In this document: positions 1 to 10,361 of the stretch, one piece after another
Layout of the letters: each line of letters opens with the position of its first letter
Numbering within the stretch: the first letter of the stretch is position 1
From: Rhizobium sp.
GTDB lineage: Bacteria > Pseudomonadota > Alphaproteobacteria > Rhizobiales > Rhizobiaceae
DNA length: 64,000 nucleotides
Assembly: GCA_002796995.1 (NCBI GenBank)
Contig: PEKW01000002.1
Location: forward strand, 225,404-289,403
Direction of reading: 5' to 3'
Position numbers and translations under genes: made by a program
Notes under the pieces: generated by a model
Database searches by the model: none
Told to the model about the DNA's origin: nothing
What the model saw: the letters and a program-made list of their open reading frames with translations, nothing else

Positions 1-1993
1 GAATCAGGTCGTTGATCTGCATGACCTGGCCGGCAATCTTGTGCAACGTGTGACCGGCCTGGCCGACCAGTTCGACGCCGTCCTTGACCTGCGCACCCGA
101 AGTGGTGATCAGCGTCTTGATCTCCTTCGCCGCGCTGGCCGAGCGTTGAGCCAGTTCACGCACTTCCTGAGCCACGACGGCAAAGCCCTTGCCGGCTTCA
201 CCGGCGCGGGCGGCTTCGACGCCGGCGTTCAGGGCCAGAAGGTTCGTCTGGAAGGCGATCTCGTCAATCACGCCGATGATGCGCGAGATTTCCTGCGACG
301 ACTGGGCAATACCCTGCATCGAGGTGACGGCCTTCTGCACCACTTCGCCCGAGCGCTCGGCGTCCTCGCAGGCGAGGTTGACGGTCGCCGCAGCCGTATT
401 GGCATTGACCGCGCTGGCATTGACCTGCTCGGTCAGTTCATTGAGGGCCGCCGCGGTCTCTTCGAGGCTTGCGGCCTGCTGTTCGGTGCGCTTGGAAAGA
501 TCCGCAGCGCTCTCGGCGATCTCGCCGCTGCCGGCGCCGATGTTGACGACGCTCGAATTGACCGCGGTAATGGTCGATTCCAGGCTTGCCAACGCATCGT
601 TGAAGTCGCGCTTGAGGGCGGCGTATTCGCCGGGGAATTCCTCTTCGATGCGGTATCCCAGATTGCCCTGCGACAGCTGCGACAGGCCGGTGCCGAGAAC
701 GCCGACGACCTGCTGCTGCACGCCGACCGAATGACTGCGCTCCTGTTCCGAGCGGCGGCGTTCGGCATCGGCCGCGCTGCGCTGCTGCTCGGCTTCGCCT
801 TCCAGCTTGCGGCTGTCGGCGAGGCGGTGGCGGAAGCCGTCGAGCGCCTTGGCCACCAGGCCGAGTTCGTCGCTGCGCTCCTGGCCCTTGACCGCGGTCT
901 CGTAATGGCCCTGGCCGAGCCGCCCGACATCTTCGAGCAGAGCCTGCAGGGGCTTCTGGGCAAAGGCGCGGACCGCCAGGAAGAGGCTCGCCATGACGGC
1001 GCCGAGAACGATCAGGCCGGCGATGATCATGATCGTCGTCTGCGCCTCGACCGCGGCACCCGTGGCGCTGTGCGGAATGTCGACGATGACGGACCAGGTG
1101 GCGTTGACGCCCGGGACCTGGAAGGGGAAGAGCAGGCGGTCGAACGTGTCGGCGCCGTTTTCCTCGAGATCCTTCACCAGGCTGCTCTTGCCGGACGACA
1201 GCGCGGTCTTCAGTGCATCGGCGCCTGCCACCTCATAGGGCTTCATCAGCAGGTCGTCCGTGGGGGCGACCAGCCACTGGCTGTTCTGCGCCACCAGCAT
1301 CACGCGGCCAGTCTCGAAGGGACGAAGGGCCTTGAGCTTTTCCGACAGCGAGGCGAGCGAGATGTCGACGCCCGTGACACCGATCATCTTGCCGCCGGAC
1401 ATGACCGGATAGGCGATCGAGCTCATCGTCGTCGGAACGTCCGTGCCTTCGGCGAGATAGGGTGCGGTGATCGCGCCCTTGCCGCTCTTTGCCGCCAGCG
1501 CATACCACTCGGCGGCGTAGTCGTTCTTGAAGGTCGAGAACTGGATCGCACCGTTGCGGTCCTTCGACCAGTAGGGCGTGAAGACACCGTTGGCGTTCGC
1601 CCCGAGTTCGGCATTGTCGACCACGTCGTCCTTGCGACCGTCGAAGGCCTTCTCCTCTTCGGCAAACCAGCTGCCGAAGGCGAACGGGTTCTGTTCGAGA
1701 TTGGCCTTGAGCAGGTTCATCGCGCCCTTGCGGTCGAAGGACTGGCCTTCGTGGCCGCGGCCCAGCACGCCCGACATGGTTCGGGCGGCGCTGGCCAGTT
1801 CGCCGATGTCGCCGGCGATTTCCTGGGCGATGGCTTCCGCCTCCGCCGTCGCCTGCTGCATGGTCAGCGTCTGGACGCGGTCGCGCGTCTCGTAAATCAG
1901 GAAGAGATTGGAGAGCATCAGGACGAAAGCGATCGCCACGCCGGTCACGACGAGCAGCTTCGCCGCGATGGAGCGGGAAATGAACTTCAGCAT
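1..1993 (-). CDS. Methyl-accepting chemotaxis protein, Cache-type sensor (3' end outside window)
   Basis: Membrane chemoreceptor that passes a periplasmic ligand signal to CheA/CheW. The ATG at 1993 opens an N-terminal membrane segment ([18 protein letters not shown]...), followed by a long periplasmic region resembling a double Cache domain, a second hydrophobic segment near 1050-990, a HAMP region and the coiled signalling domain. The highly conserved hairpin tip is intact ([20 protein letters not shown], about 195-260). The frame is still open at base 1, so about 664 codons are visible and the C-terminus is missing. It is monocistronic as far as can be seen. The ligand is unknown. Confidence 0.93.
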   Translation of the reverse strand, partial: MLKFISRSIAAKLLVVTGVAIAFVLMLSNLFLIYETRDRVQTLTMQQATAEAEAIAQEIAGDIGELASAARTMSGVLGRGHEGQSFDRKGAMNLLKANLEQNPFAFGSWFAEEEKAFDGRKDDVVDNAELGANANGVFTPYWSKDRNGAIQFSTFKNDYAAEWYALAAKSGKGAITAPYLAEGTDVPTTMSSIAYPVMSGGKMIGVTGVDISLASLSEKLKALRPFETGRVMLVAQNSQWLVAPTDDLLMKPYEVAGADALKTALSSGKSSLVKDLEENGADTFDRLLFPFQVPGVNATWSVIVDIPHSATGAAVEAQTTIMIIAGLIVLGAVMASLFLAVRAFAQKPLQALLEDVGRLGQGHYETAVKGQERSDELGLVAKALDGFRHRLADSRKLEGEAEQQRSAADAERRRSEQERSHSVGVQQQVVGVLGTGLSQLSQGNLGYRIEEEFPGEYAALKRDFNDALASLESTITAVNSSVVNIGAGSGEIAESAADLSKRTEQQAASLEETAAALNELTEQVNASAVNANTAAATVNLACEDAERSGEVVQKAVTSMQGIAQSSQEISRIIGVIDEIAFQTNLLALNAGVEAARAGEAGKGFAVVAQEVRELAQRSASAAKEIKTLITTSGAQVKDGVELVGQAGHTLHKIAGQVMQINDLI

Positions 1994-2214
1994 GGAAACC
2001 TCGATACGCACGGGGGGAGGGCTCAGGGACGCAACCGGGCGGTCCACACCATCATGGTGCGCTAGTACAAGTCGCCCTTTTCCAAAGGGGAATGTACGCC
2101 AATTGGAGCCATAAGAGACCCGAAAGCTTAACGAGATTTGAAGTCACGCTGCGTTTTCTTGCATGTCCTCAGTAGCGGCCGATTGTGACTGTCGCACAAC
2201 GGAACAAAGTTGTT

Positions 2215-3114
2215 CTAAACGCGCCGTTCGACCTCGTCGACCGTCGGAATCGACGGCTGGGCGCCGGTCTTCAGGCAGGCGAGCGAACCGGCAACGGCGG
2301 CACGGCGGAGAGCCTGTTCGAAAGCGATGCCCTGATCCAGGCCGGCCGTAAGATAGCCGCAGAACGTGTCGCCCGCGCCGACGGTGTCGGCCGGCTCGAT
2401 GGCGAGGCCCATGGTCCGGAAAAGCTTCGAATCCCGCGCGGCGATCACGCCGTCGGCGCCGAGCGTGACGATCAGCGTCTGCCCGGTCTCCCCGTGCAGC
2501 CGCATCAGCGTCTGCTCGCGTTCCGCCGCATCGAGCGCCTCGCGGCCGGCCAGCCGTTCGAATTCCGTCTCGTTGGCGATGACGATGTCGGCCATCCGCC
2601 CGAGGCGTGCTGCATCGGCGGTCAGAGGCGCGATGTTGAGAATGGTCGTGACGCCGCGTGCCTTGGCGTCGGTGAGGGCACGCTCGACCGAGGCTGCCGG
2701 AACCTCCAGCTGGAGCATGAGGAAATCGCCCGGCTGCATAGCGGCGACGGCTTCCTTGGCCTCCGGCTCGCCCACCGCGCCGTTGGCGCCGGGAACAACG
2801 GTGATCATGTTCTCGCCGTCGCCACCGACCAGGATGACCGCGATGCCGGTAGGACCGTCGACATGATGGACCTTCGAGAGGTCGTTGCCGGCTTCGTCGA
2901 GCAGAGCCAGCGCCGGGCCGGCGAATTCGTCGCGTCCCACAGCACCCACCATGCGCACGGCCGAACCGGCGCGGCGTGCCGCCAGCGCCTGATTGGCGCC
3001 TTTGCCGCCGGCGGCGGTCGAAAAGCCGGTGCCGGCTACCGTTTCGCCCGGCTTCGGCAGTCGCGGTGTGGTGGCGATGAGGTCCATGTTGATGGAGCCG
3101 AATACAGTAATCAT
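2215..3114 (-). CDS. rbsK: Ribokinase
   Basis: PfkB-family sugar kinase (299 aa) that phosphorylates D-ribose to ribose 5-phosphate. The N-terminal GSINMDL stretch, the GGKGANQA glycine-rich substrate loop and the C-terminal DTVGAGDTFCG motif with its catalytic Asp are all visible. Length is normal for RbsK. It lies 42 bp downstream of rmuC on the same strand and may share its transcript; no ribose ABC transporter is adjacent. Another PfkB sugar specificity cannot be excluded, but the GGKGANQA loop favours ribokinase. Confidence 0.88.
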   Translation of the reverse strand: MITVFGSINMDLIATTPRLPKPGETVAGTGFSTAAGGKGANQALAARRAGSAVRMVGAVGRDEFAGPALALLDEAGNDLSKVHHVDGPTGIAVILVGGDGENMITVVPGANGAVGEPEAKEAVAAMQPGDFLMLQLEVPAASVERALTDAKARGVTTILNIAPLTADAARLGRMADIVIANETEFERLAGREALDAAEREQTLMRLHGETGQTLIVTLGADGVIAARDSKLFRTMGLAIEPADTVGAGDTFCGYLTAGLDQGIAFEQALRRAAVAGSLACLKTGAQPSIPTVDEVERRV

Positions 3115-3156
3115 GCGCGTGTCCGTCCTTGGTCGCGGTGTTTCGAGGACTCGATC

Positions 3157-4374
3157 CTATTCTTCGTCGACGATCCTGAGCTTCAAGAGGCCAGTCCGGC
3201 TTTCCACCGATCTCTGACTATCCTCCGGCAATGTCGCCGCACTCGTCTGGAACTCGAGCGCCTCGATCTTCGCGCCCCGTTTCGTCAGTTTGTCGGCCGA
3301 GGTCAGGATCATGTCCACATCTTTCTGTGCCGCCAGGAAATGTCCCTGCAGCTTTCTCGTGCGCTCGTCGAGGCGAACGAGGTCTTCCATCAGGTGGAGA
3401 ACCTCACCCTGGATCAGGTGCGCCTGCTCGCGCATGCGCTGATCCTTGAGCACTGCCTGGATCACCTGGATCGACAGCATCAGCAGCGAAGGCGAGACGA
3501 TCACGACGCGCAGGCGATGGGCCTTCTGGACGATCGCTTCGAAATGTTCGTGGATCTCGGCAAAGATCGATTCCGACGGCACGAAGAGGAAGGCCATGTC
3601 CTGGGTTTCGCCGGCAATCAGGTATTTCGCCGCGATGTCGCGGATATGCACCTCGATATCGCGGCGGAAGTTCTGCCCGGCCGCCTTCTTCTCCTCCGGC
3701 GTCTGGGCGTCGCGGATGGCGTTCCACGCCTCGAGCGGAAACTTCGCGTCGATCACCAGCGGCGGCGAGCCGTTCGGCATGCGGATCGTGCAGTCCGGGC
3801 GCATGCCGTTGGACAGGGTCGACTGGAAGGCATAGGCGCCCATCGGCAGGCCGTCGGCGACGATCGTCTCCATGCGTGACTGGCCGAAGGCGCCGCGCGT
3901 CTGCTTGTTCGACAGGATGGCCTGCAACCCGACCACGTCCTTGGCCAGCGACTGGATGTTGTTCTGCGCGGCATCGATGACGGCCAGCCGCTCCTGCAGG
4001 TGGCGCAGGTTCTCATGCGTCGATTTCGTCTGCTCGGTGATCGTCGCCCCAATGCGATGGGTCATGCCGTCCAGTCGCTGGCTGATCGTCTGGTTGAGCT
4101 CCGACTGGCGCTTGCCGAACACGTCCGACATCGCCGCCAGCCGTCCATGCATCTCCGCCTGGGCCTTGAGCAGCTCCGAAAGCCTGGCCTCGGCCACCGC
4201 TTCTCGTCTGGCGGCCTCCAGCGCAAGCTCGGCGCGAAACCGGCTGGACCGGCGAATGGATAAAAGAACCAGCACAAGGGCGACGAGCAGCGCCGCGCCG
4301 ACGATGCCGGCAAGGGCGGCCGGAGAAAGGCCGAAGATGTCGGCGGCGAGTGCGGTGAGGTCGGTGCTGTTCAT
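3157..4374 (-). CDS. rmuC: DNA recombination protein RmuC
   Basis: RmuC-family protein (405 aa from this start), thought to limit recombination between inverted repeats. An N-terminal membrane segment (about residues 20-42) is followed by a coiled coil rich in Ala, Glu and Arg and then the RmuC nuclease-like core (GAFGQSRMETI, VIDAKFPLEAW). The start MNSTDL at 4374 was preferred to a frame opening at 4416, because the extra 14 residues are not RmuC-like. In rhizobia rmuC commonly sits near def; here two globin-coupled receptors separate the two. Confidence 0.9.
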   Translation of the reverse strand: MNSTDLTALAADIFGLSPAALAGIVGAALLVALVLVLLSIRRSSRFRAELALEAARREAVAEARLSELLKAQAEMHGRLAAMSDVFGKRQSELNQTISQRLDGMTHRIGATITEQTKSTHENLRHLQERLAVIDAAQNNIQSLAKDVVGLQAILSNKQTRGAFGQSRMETIVADGLPMGAYAFQSTLSNGMRPDCTIRMPNGSPPLVIDAKFPLEAWNAIRDAQTPEEKKAAGQNFRRDIEVHIRDIAAKYLIAGETQDMAFLFVPSESIFAEIHEHFEAIVQKAHRLRVVIVSPSLLMLSIQVIQAVLKDQRMREQAHLIQGEVLHLMEDLVRLDERTRKLQGHFLAAQKDVDMILTSADKLTKRGAKIEALEFQTSAATLPEDSQRSVESRTGLLKLRIVDEE

Positions 4375-4695
4375 GGCGGCGGAGACTAGCAGATTCGCAG
4401 TGGAGCAACAGATCAAATCGGGAACATGCGGCTGTGGCGGCCCCTTCGGCGTCGCCGCGCCGGCAATTTGCCCTGCGGGTGGCCGGCGGTTATCTGAGGT
4501 TGTAGAGAGTCAGGCTCGCAGAAAGCCCCGCCACTGCCGATCTGGACCGACGTGCATTGCGGAAATCTTCTCGCAATGAGATAATTTTTGTATTAGTTAA
4601 ATTAAATATTTACCATTACCGGTAAGTTATAAGGAACTAAATAATGCATCGCACCAGTAATCTTCAAAGCTGACTTCAACGCTCGGGGGGCGTCC
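4375..4695. other. Intergenic region between divergent rmuC and globin-coupled receptor
   Basis: This 321 bp stretch has no convincing gene. Its right half (about 4575-4660) is strikingly AT-rich for this genome and contains the perfect 10-bp palindrome TTACCGGTAA at 4616-4625, about 70 bp before the receptor start. It probably holds the receptor promoter. A GGAAC at about 4421 has no matching -10 element. Confidence 0.5.
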
Positions 4696-6228
4696 ATGAC
4701 CACACATACTGATAAAAGCAGTCTAGATGCACGCCTCGACTTCCTCGGGCTCGACGAAAAGGCGCGGCAGCAGCTGCGCGCCCTTGCCCCAAGCATCGGC
4801 AAGAATATCGGCGCCGCCCTCGACGTCTTCTACAAGAAGGTTCGTGGCAATCCCGAAACAGCCGCCTTCTTCCGCAGCGAAGATCACCTCCAGGGCGCCA
4901 AGAAACGCCAGGAAGGTCACTGGAGCATCGTAACGACCGCCCAGTTCGACGAACGTTATGTCGAAGGGGTCACCGCGGTGGGAAAGGCGCATGCCCGCAT
5001 CGGCCTCGAGCCGCGCTGGTATATCGGCGGCTATGCCCTGCTGGTCGAGCAGCTGATCCATGCCGTGGTGCGCGAGCGCTGGCCGTCGCGCTTTGCCCGC
5101 AAGGAAGGCAAGGTTCTCGGTGAAGAAATCGGCGTGCTGGTCAAGGCCGCTCTGCTCGACATGGACTATGCCATCACCGTTTATCTCGACATTCTCGCCG
5201 CCCAGCGAAAGGCGGCCGAAGATGCGCGCGCCAAGGCCGAGGAGGAGCAGGTTCTGGCGCTCCGGGCCTTGAGCGAGGTGCTCAGCCGGCTGTCCGGCGG
5301 CGACCTCGAAGCCAAGCTCTCTCCCGAGCAGCCGGAAAACTTCGTCGGCATGGCGCAGGACTACAATGCCTCTGTCGAGAAGCTGCGCGACACGATCGGC
5401 ACGGTCCGCAGTGCCGCCGAGGAGATCCTGCGCTCGACGTCAGCCATTTCCGAGGCGTCGAATCATCTCGCCCAGCGTACCGAACAGCAGGCCGCCGGCC
5501 TGGAGGAAAGCACCGCCGCCCTGCACGAACTGACGCAGAACGTCACCCTCGCCGCCGACGGCGCGCAGAAGGCGGCCAGTGTCGTCAGCATCGCCCTCGA
5601 CGAAGCAAGGGCCTCGGGCGAAGTGGTGACGCGCGCGGTGAGCGCCATGGGTGCGATCGAGAAATCCTCCGACGAAATCTCAAAGATCATCGGCGTCATC
5701 GACGAGATCGCCTTCCAGACCAATCTTCTGGCGCTGAACGCCGGCGTCGAGGCAGCCCGTGCGGGCGAGGCCGGCCGCGGCTTCGCGGTGGTCGCCCAGG
5801 AAGTGCGCGAACTGGCGCAGCGCTGTGCCAGCGCCGCCCGCGAGATCAAGGGCCTGATTTCCCAGAGTTCCGGACAGGTGGAAACCGGTGTCGGCCTCGT
5901 CAACAATGCGGGCGAGGCGCTCGACAAGATCATCGTACGGATCGGCGAGATCAACGGCATCGTCGCCGGCATCGCCAGCGCCGCCTCGGACCAGTCCGGC
6001 GGCCTGCGGGAAGTCAACACGGCGATCGCCAGCATGGACACGATCACCCAGCAGAACGCCGCCATGGTCGAGGAAACCTCCGCCCAGACCCTGACGCTGA
6101 GGGACGAGGTCGAGCGTCTGGTCGCAGCGCTGCGCGGGTTCAAGACGCGAGACGGCGGTTCCGCAAACGCGACCTCCCACACCCGCCGTTCCCAGGACAG
6201 CACGTCGAGCTATCGCCGCGCCGGTTGA
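4696..6228 (+). CDS. Globin-coupled chemotaxis sensor (HemAT-like), copy 1
   Basis: Soluble aerotaxis-type transducer (510 aa) with no membrane segment. Residues about 10-165 form a protoglobin domain: the candidate proximal haem ligand is His99 in [18 protein letters not shown], and Tyr46 (DVFYKK) fits a distal-pocket tyrosine. A short linker leads to the MCP signalling domain with the intact tip [20 protein letters not shown]. There is no C-terminal CheR pentapeptide. It probably senses O2 and signals to CheA. A paralogue follows 169 bp downstream. The start has the purine-rich CGGGGGGCGTCC just upstream. Confidence 0.93.
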   Translation: MTTHTDKSSLDARLDFLGLDEKARQQLRALAPSIGKNIGAALDVFYKKVRGNPETAAFFRSEDHLQGAKKRQEGHWSIVTTAQFDERYVEGVTAVGKAHARIGLEPRWYIGGYALLVEQLIHAVVRERWPSRFARKEGKVLGEEIGVLVKAALLDMDYAITVYLDILAAQRKAAEDARAKAEEEQVLALRALSEVLSRLSGGDLEAKLSPEQPENFVGMAQDYNASVEKLRDTIGTVRSAAEEILRSTSAISEASNHLAQRTEQQAAGLEESTAALHELTQNVTLAADGAQKAASVVSIALDEARASGEVVTRAVSAMGAIEKSSDEISKIIGVIDEIAFQTNLLALNAGVEAARAGEAGRGFAVVAQEVRELAQRCASAAREIKGLISQSSGQVETGVGLVNNAGEALDKIIVRIGEINGIVAGIASAASDQSGGLREVNTAIASMDTITQQNAAMVEETSAQTLTLRDEVERLVAALRGFKTRDGGSANATSHTRRSQDSTSSYRRAG

Positions 6229-6313
6229 CGGCTTCGCCACGGCAATCCGCCTGTCCGACAGGGGCAGGCGGCTTGCGCCATCGTGATTTCTCGCAGTCCG
6301 CGTTCATGCTCCA

Positions 6314-6351
6314 TTTAGGAATTTCACGAATTCTTGTGGCATATTCCTAAA
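6314..6351. promoter_or_regulatory. Inverted repeat upstream of second globin-coupled receptor
   Basis: TTTAGGAAT (6314-6322) and ATTCCTAAA (6343-6351) are perfect 9-bp inverted arms around a 20-bp spacer that itself contains GAATTC. The arms sit 47-84 bp before the ATG at 6398. The position and spacing suit a regulator operator more than a terminator. The cognate protein is unknown. Confidence 0.45.
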
Positions 6352-6397
6352 ATTTAGGGGGGCATGCCCCAGCTCCCTCGGAAGGCATGGCGATATT

Positions 6398-7912
6398 ATG
6401 AGTGCAGAAGCAGACAAGAGTTTGAAGGAACGTCTGGCATTTCTCGAGATTGACCAAAAGACGTCCAAGACATTGAACTCCCTGCGGCCGACACTCGGTG
6501 AAATTCTCGGCGGCGTTCTCGACAAGTTTTACGCCAAGGTCGGCGCCACGCCGCAGATCGCTCGCTTCTTCAGCGGCAAGGACCATATGGCGGGGGCGAA
6601 AAACGCCCAGATGAACCATTGGGACAAGGTCTCCAAGGGAAGCTTCGATCCGGACTACGTCAAGGGCGTGACCGCCATCGGCAAGGCCCATGCCCGCATC
6701 GGCCTCGAGCCGCGCTGGTATATCGGCGGCTATTCCATGCTCATGACCGAGCTGGTCGCCGGCGTGCTGGTCAAGCACTGGCCCTTCCCCTTCGGCAAGC
6801 ATCACGCGGAGGCGCTGGCCGACAAGCTCGGCGCGCTGATCAAGGCGTCCATGCTCGACATGGACTATTCGATCTCGGTCTATCTCGATTCCCTCGAGGA
6901 CCGGCGCAAGCAGCTCGAGGAAGACCGCAAGCAGTTCGAATCCGACCAGCAACTCGCCATGGAGCATCTGCGCCGTGGTCTCGAAGCGCTCGCCCGCGGC
7001 GACTTCGAAAGCCGCATGACCACCGACCTGCCGGACAATTTCAAGCAGATGGCCACCGACTACAACGAGACGGTCGTCAGGCTCAGCGAATCCTTCGCCT
7101 CCATCCGCCGCGCGTCGGAAGAAATTCTCGACGGCACCGAAACCATCGCCAAGGCCTCCGACGACATTGCGGTCAGCACCGCCAAGCAGGCCGCCGGCGT
7201 GCAGCAGAGCTCGTCCGCCCTGCAACAGCTGTCGGTGAGCGTGGGCCAGACGGCGACCAATGCGGAACGCGCCTCGATGGCGGTGCACGACACCCAGCAG
7301 CAGGCCCGCAGCTCAGGTGACGTCGTCGCCCAAGCGATCTCCGCCATGGCGGAGATCGAGAAGTCCTCGACCGAAATTTCCAAGATCATCGGCGTCATCG
7401 ACGAAATCGCCTTCCAGACCAACCTCCTGGCGCTGAATGCCGGCGTCGAGGCGGCACGTGCGGGCGATGCCGGCAAGGGATTTGCCGTGGTCGCCCAGGA
7501 AGTGCGTCAGCTCGCCCAGCGCAGCGCCGATGCCGCCAAGGAAATCAAGCGCCTGATCTCGCAGAGCAGCAATCAGGTCAACGAGGGTGTCAGCCTGGTT
7601 TCCAACACCGGAACCGCCCTTGCCGACATGATCAGCCGCATCGACACGATCCATTCCATCGTGTCGGATATCGCCACCGCCGCCAAGGACCAGGCGACCG
7701 GCCTCAAGGAGGTCAACCAGGCGACCCAGAGCATGGACAAGCTGACGCACCAGAATTCGACCATGGTGGAGCAGACCTCGGCCGAGACGCAGCGCCTGCG
7801 CAGCGAAGTCGTCGGCCTGGTTCAGCTGCTCGCGCAACTGAGCACGCGCTCGGGCGCCGATGGCGACCATGTCTCCGAGCGCCGCCAGCCCTCGCGCAGA
7901 CAGGCAGCCTGA
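6398..7912 (+). CDS. Globin-coupled chemotaxis sensor (HemAT-like), copy 2
   Basis: Second soluble globin-coupled transducer (504 aa), same architecture as its neighbour: protoglobin domain at residues about 8-165, linker, and MCP signalling domain with an intact tip. His98 in [19 protein letters not shown] and Tyr45 in DKFYAKV match the haem-pocket residues of copy 1. The N-terminal 50 residues and the C-terminal tail differ clearly between copies, so the duplication is not recent. It has its own upstream inverted repeat and a downstream terminator, so it is probably transcribed separately from copy 1. Confidence 0.93.
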   Translation: MSAEADKSLKERLAFLEIDQKTSKTLNSLRPTLGEILGGVLDKFYAKVGATPQIARFFSGKDHMAGAKNAQMNHWDKVSKGSFDPDYVKGVTAIGKAHARIGLEPRWYIGGYSMLMTELVAGVLVKHWPFPFGKHHAEALADKLGALIKASMLDMDYSISVYLDSLEDRRKQLEEDRKQFESDQQLAMEHLRRGLEALARGDFESRMTTDLPDNFKQMATDYNETVVRLSESFASIRRASEEILDGTETIAKASDDIAVSTAKQAAGVQQSSSALQQLSVSVGQTATNAERASMAVHDTQQQARSSGDVVAQAISAMAEIEKSSTEISKIIGVIDEIAFQTNLLALNAGVEAARAGDAGKGFAVVAQEVRQLAQRSADAAKEIKRLISQSSNQVNEGVSLVSNTGTALADMISRIDTIHSIVSDIATAAKDQATGLKEVNQATQSMDKLTHQNSTMVEQTSAETQRLRSEVVGLVQLLAQLSTRSGADGDHVSERRQPSRRQAA

Positions 7913-7939
7913 TCCGCGACGCAGCCCGGATCTTGTCGG

Positions 7940-7966
7940 AAACGCGGGCAATGTCCGCGTTTTTTC
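7940..7966 (+). terminator. Rho-independent terminator after globin-coupled receptor 2
   Basis: AACGCGG (7941-7947) pairs with CCGCGTT (7955-7961) around a 7-nt loop and runs into a T tract. It lies 28 bp after the receptor stop and separates it from def. Confidence 0.75.
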
Positions 7967-8003
7967 GATTCCATCGCCGCAAAAGATGCGTTATGGGAGC
8001 CCC

Positions 8004-8519
8004 ATGACGATCAAGCCCCTCATCATCCTCCCGGATCCCCTGCTGCGACAGGTTTCCACGTCCATTGAACGTGTCGATGCCGAGCTCCAGAAGCTCGCCG
8101 ACGACATGCTCGAAACCATGTACGAAGCGCCGGGCATCGGCCTTGCCGCCATCCAGGTCGGCGTGCCGCGCCGCCTTCTGGTGATCGACGTCTCCAAGGA
8201 AGGCGAGGACAAGCAGCCGCTGGTCTTCATCAATCCCGAGATCATCAAGTCGTCCGACGAACGTTCCGTCTACGAAGAGGGCTGTCTGTCGATCCCCGAC
8301 TACTATGCCGAGGTCGAGCGCCCGGCAATGGTGACGGTCAAGTCGATCGACCGCGACGGCAAGGAACAGATGACCGAGGCCGACGGTCTGCTGGCCACCT
8401 GCCTGCAGCACGAAATCGACCATCTGAACGGCGTTCTCTTCATCGACCATATCTCCCGGCTGAAGCGCGAGATGGTGATCAAGAAGTTCACCAAGGCGGC
8501 AAAGTCGAAGGCGCTCTGA
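8004..8519 (+). CDS. def: Peptide deformylase
   Basis: Removes the formyl group from the N-terminal methionine of nascent proteins (171 aa). All three deformylase motifs are present: [19 protein letters not shown] with the metal-ligand Cys, and [12 protein letters not shown] with the two ligand His and the catalytic Glu. The start MTIKPLI at 8004 was chosen over an upstream in-frame ATG because it matches the usual N-terminus and because the upstream codons overlap the preceding gene and its terminator. It heads the def-fmt-truA cluster. Confidence 0.97.
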   Translation: MTIKPLIILPDPLLRQVSTSIERVDAELQKLADDMLETMYEAPGIGLAAIQVGVPRRLLVIDVSKEGEDKQPLVFINPEIIKSSDERSVYEEGCLSIPDYYAEVERPAMVTVKSIDRDGKEQMTEADGLLATCLQHEIDHLNGVLFIDHISRLKREMVIKKFTKAAKSKAL

Positions 8520-8582
8520 TCATCGGCCGGCGATCTTCGCCGGTGGAGACGGGCGCCGATCGCGGAAGGGGTGGAAACCATC

Positions 8583-9518
8583 ATGGCACTTCGCATCATC
8601 TTCATGGGCACGCCAGAATTCTCCGTCGCGACGCTTGAGGCATTGGCGGCCGCCGGCCACCAGATCGTCGCGGTCTATACCCAGCCGCCGCGCCCCGGCG
8701 GACGGCGCGGCCTCGACCTGCAGAAATCCCCCGTCCATCTCGCCGCCGAGCGGCTCGGCCTCCCGGTCCTGCATCCGCTGAATTTTCGCGAGGCGGAGGA
8801 GCGTGAGCGCTTCCGCGCCTTCAACGCCGATGTCGCCGTGGTCGTCGCCTATGGCCTGCTCTTGCCGGAGGCGATCCTCACCGGCACCCGGCTTGGCGCC
8901 TATAACGGCCATGCCTCCCTCCTGCCGCGTTGGCGCGGGGCAGCCCCCATCCAGCGCGCCATCATGGCCGGCGATGCTAAGACCGGCATGATGGTGATGA
9001 AGATGGACAAGGGGCTCGACACCGGCCCCGTGGCGCTTACCCGCACGATCGCGATCGGCCCGGACATGACCGCGGGCGAACTGCATGACCGCCTGAGCGT
9101 CATCGGCGCGGAAGCCATGGTCGAGGCCATGGCCGCGCTCGAAGCCGGCACGCTGCAGACCGTGCCGCAGCCCGAAGAGGGCGTGCTCTATGCGGCGAAG
9201 ATCGACAAGGCCGAGACGCGTATCGATTTTTCCCGCGACGCCGCGCAGGTGCACGATCACATTCGCGGCCTGTCGCCCTTTCCCGGCGCATGGTTCGAGC
9301 TCGAGGTGAACGGCAGGCCTGAGCGGGTCAAGGTTCTCGGCTCGACCCTGGCCGAGGGCGAAGGTGCTGCCGGCGCGGTCCTTGACCATGCGCTGACCAT
9401 CGCCTGCGGACAGGGCGCCGTGCGGCTCACCCGTCTGCAGAAGGCCGGCGGCAAGCCGCTCGATGCCGCGGACTTCCTGCGCGGAACGCCCGTTTCGCCC
9501 GGAACGGTGCTTCGCTGA
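8583..9518 (+). CDS. fmt: Methionyl-tRNA formyltransferase
   Basis: Formylates initiator Met-tRNA using 10-formyltetrahydrofolate (311 aa). The N-terminal Rossmann start [15 protein letters not shown], the active-site segment [20 protein letters not shown] with catalytic Asn/His, and a C-terminal OB-like domain are all visible. ATG 8583 was chosen over an in-frame GTG at 8571, which adds four non-conserved residues. It lies 63 bp after def and overlaps the first base of truA (TGATG), so translation is probably coupled. Confidence 0.97.
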   Translation: MALRIIFMGTPEFSVATLEALAAAGHQIVAVYTQPPRPGGRRGLDLQKSPVHLAAERLGLPVLHPLNFREAEERERFRAFNADVAVVVAYGLLLPEAILTGTRLGAYNGHASLLPRWRGAAPIQRAIMAGDAKTGMMVMKMDKGLDTGPVALTRTIAIGPDMTAGELHDRLSVIGAEAMVEAMAALEAGTLQTVPQPEEGVLYAAKIDKAETRIDFSRDAAQVHDHIRGLSPFPGAWFELEVNGRPERVKVLGSTLAEGEGAAGAVLDHALTIACGQGAVRLTRLQKAGGKPLDAADFLRGTPVSPGTVLR

Positions 9519-10279
9519 TGCCGCGTTTCCGCATGACCGTCGAATATGACGGTTCCCCCTATGTCGGCTGGCAGCGCCAGGACAACGGCCATTCGGTGCA
9601 GACGGCCCTCGAAAACGCAGTGCTGTCCCTGACCGGCGAAACCGTATCGGTCCGCGGCGCCGGCCGCACCGATTCCGGCGTGCATGCCAAGGGACAGGTG
9701 GTGCATGTCGACCTGACGCGCGACTGGATCCCTTACACGCTGCGCAACGCGTTGAACGCCTATCTGGGGCTGGCTGGCGAACGGGTGGCCGTGCTGGACG
9801 TCCGCGCGGTCGACGACGGTTTCGATGCGCGCTTTTCCGCTCTCCGCCGGCACTATCTTTATCGCATCATCACGCGCCCCGCCCGTCTCGCACTCGAAGC
9901 CGAGCGGGCCTGGTGGGTGTCGAAGCCGCTCGACCACGAAGCCATGCACGCGGCCGCCCAGCGTCTCGTCGGCCACCACGACTTCACCACGTTCCGTTCC
10001 GCCCATTGCCAGGCCAACAGCCCGATGCGGACGCTCGACCGGCTGGACGTGACGCGGGAGGGCGACCTGATCGAGATCCGCGCTACGGCGCAGAGTTTCC
10101 TGCACAACCAGATCCGCTCCTTTGCCGGCACGCTCAAGCTGGCCGGCGAGGGCAGGATGACGCCCGACGACGTGCAGGCCGCGCTCGAGGCGCGTGACCG
10201 CGCCGCCTGCGGTCCTGTGGCGCCGCCGGAAGGGCTGTTCTTCCTGCGGGTCGATTATCCGGACGACGAACCCGCCTGA
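9518..10279 (+). CDS. truA: tRNA pseudouridine(38-40) synthase
   Basis: Converts U38-U40 in the anticodon arm of tRNAs to pseudouridine (253 aa, typical length). [15 protein letters not shown] carries the catalytic Asp, and the second half contains the conserved [11 protein letters not shown] segment. The start codon overlaps the fmt stop by one base. It ends the def-fmt-truA cluster; a compact arsC-arsH pair follows. Confidence 0.97.
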   Translation: MPRFRMTVEYDGSPYVGWQRQDNGHSVQTALENAVLSLTGETVSVRGAGRTDSGVHAKGQVVHVDLTRDWIPYTLRNALNAYLGLAGERVAVLDVRAVDDGFDARFSALRRHYLYRIITRPARLALEAERAWWVSKPLDHEAMHAAAQRLVGHHDFTTFRSAHCQANSPMRTLDRLDVTREGDLIEIRATAQSFLHNQIRSFAGTLKLAGEGRMTPDDVQAALEARDRAACGPVAPPEGLFFLRVDYPDDEPA

Positions 10280-10325
10280 GCGGCGGTCGCGCCGGACGCT
10301 TGTCAGGCGCCCGGAAATGACATAT

Positions 10326-10353
10326 CCATATTTCAAGAAATCTCGAAATATGG
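10326..10353. promoter_or_regulatory. Perfect inverted repeat in front of arsC
   Basis: CCATATTTC (10326-10334) and GAAATATGG (10345-10353) form perfect 9-bp arms around a 10-bp AT-rich spacer, with a nested ATTTC-AA-GAAAT. The right arm ends 8 bp before the proposed GTG start of arsC. This layout resembles operators of winged-helix repressors such as ArsR, but no arsR is adjacent, so the cognate regulator is inferred. Confidence 0.6.
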
Positions 10354-10361
10354 AGAAGCCC

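Noticed and set aside
41..2065. Long plus-strand open frame opposite the first chemoreceptor
   Set aside because: Its protein is Arg/Ala/Gly/Asp-rich without motifs, while the minus strand encodes a textbook chemoreceptor. High GC makes such antisense frames common here.
2185..3879. Long plus-strand frame across ribokinase and rmuC
   Set aside because: It is antisense to two recognised genes and has no family features.
4421..4450. GGAAC upstream of the first globin-coupled receptor as an EcfG promoter
   Set aside because: At the 16-17 bp spacing the -10 position reads CCTT, not CGTT.
6247..6271. CCGCCTG/CAGGCGG hairpin after the first globin-coupled receptor as a strong terminator
   Set aside because: The stem is perfect over 7 bp but no T tract follows, so I did not list it as a terminator.
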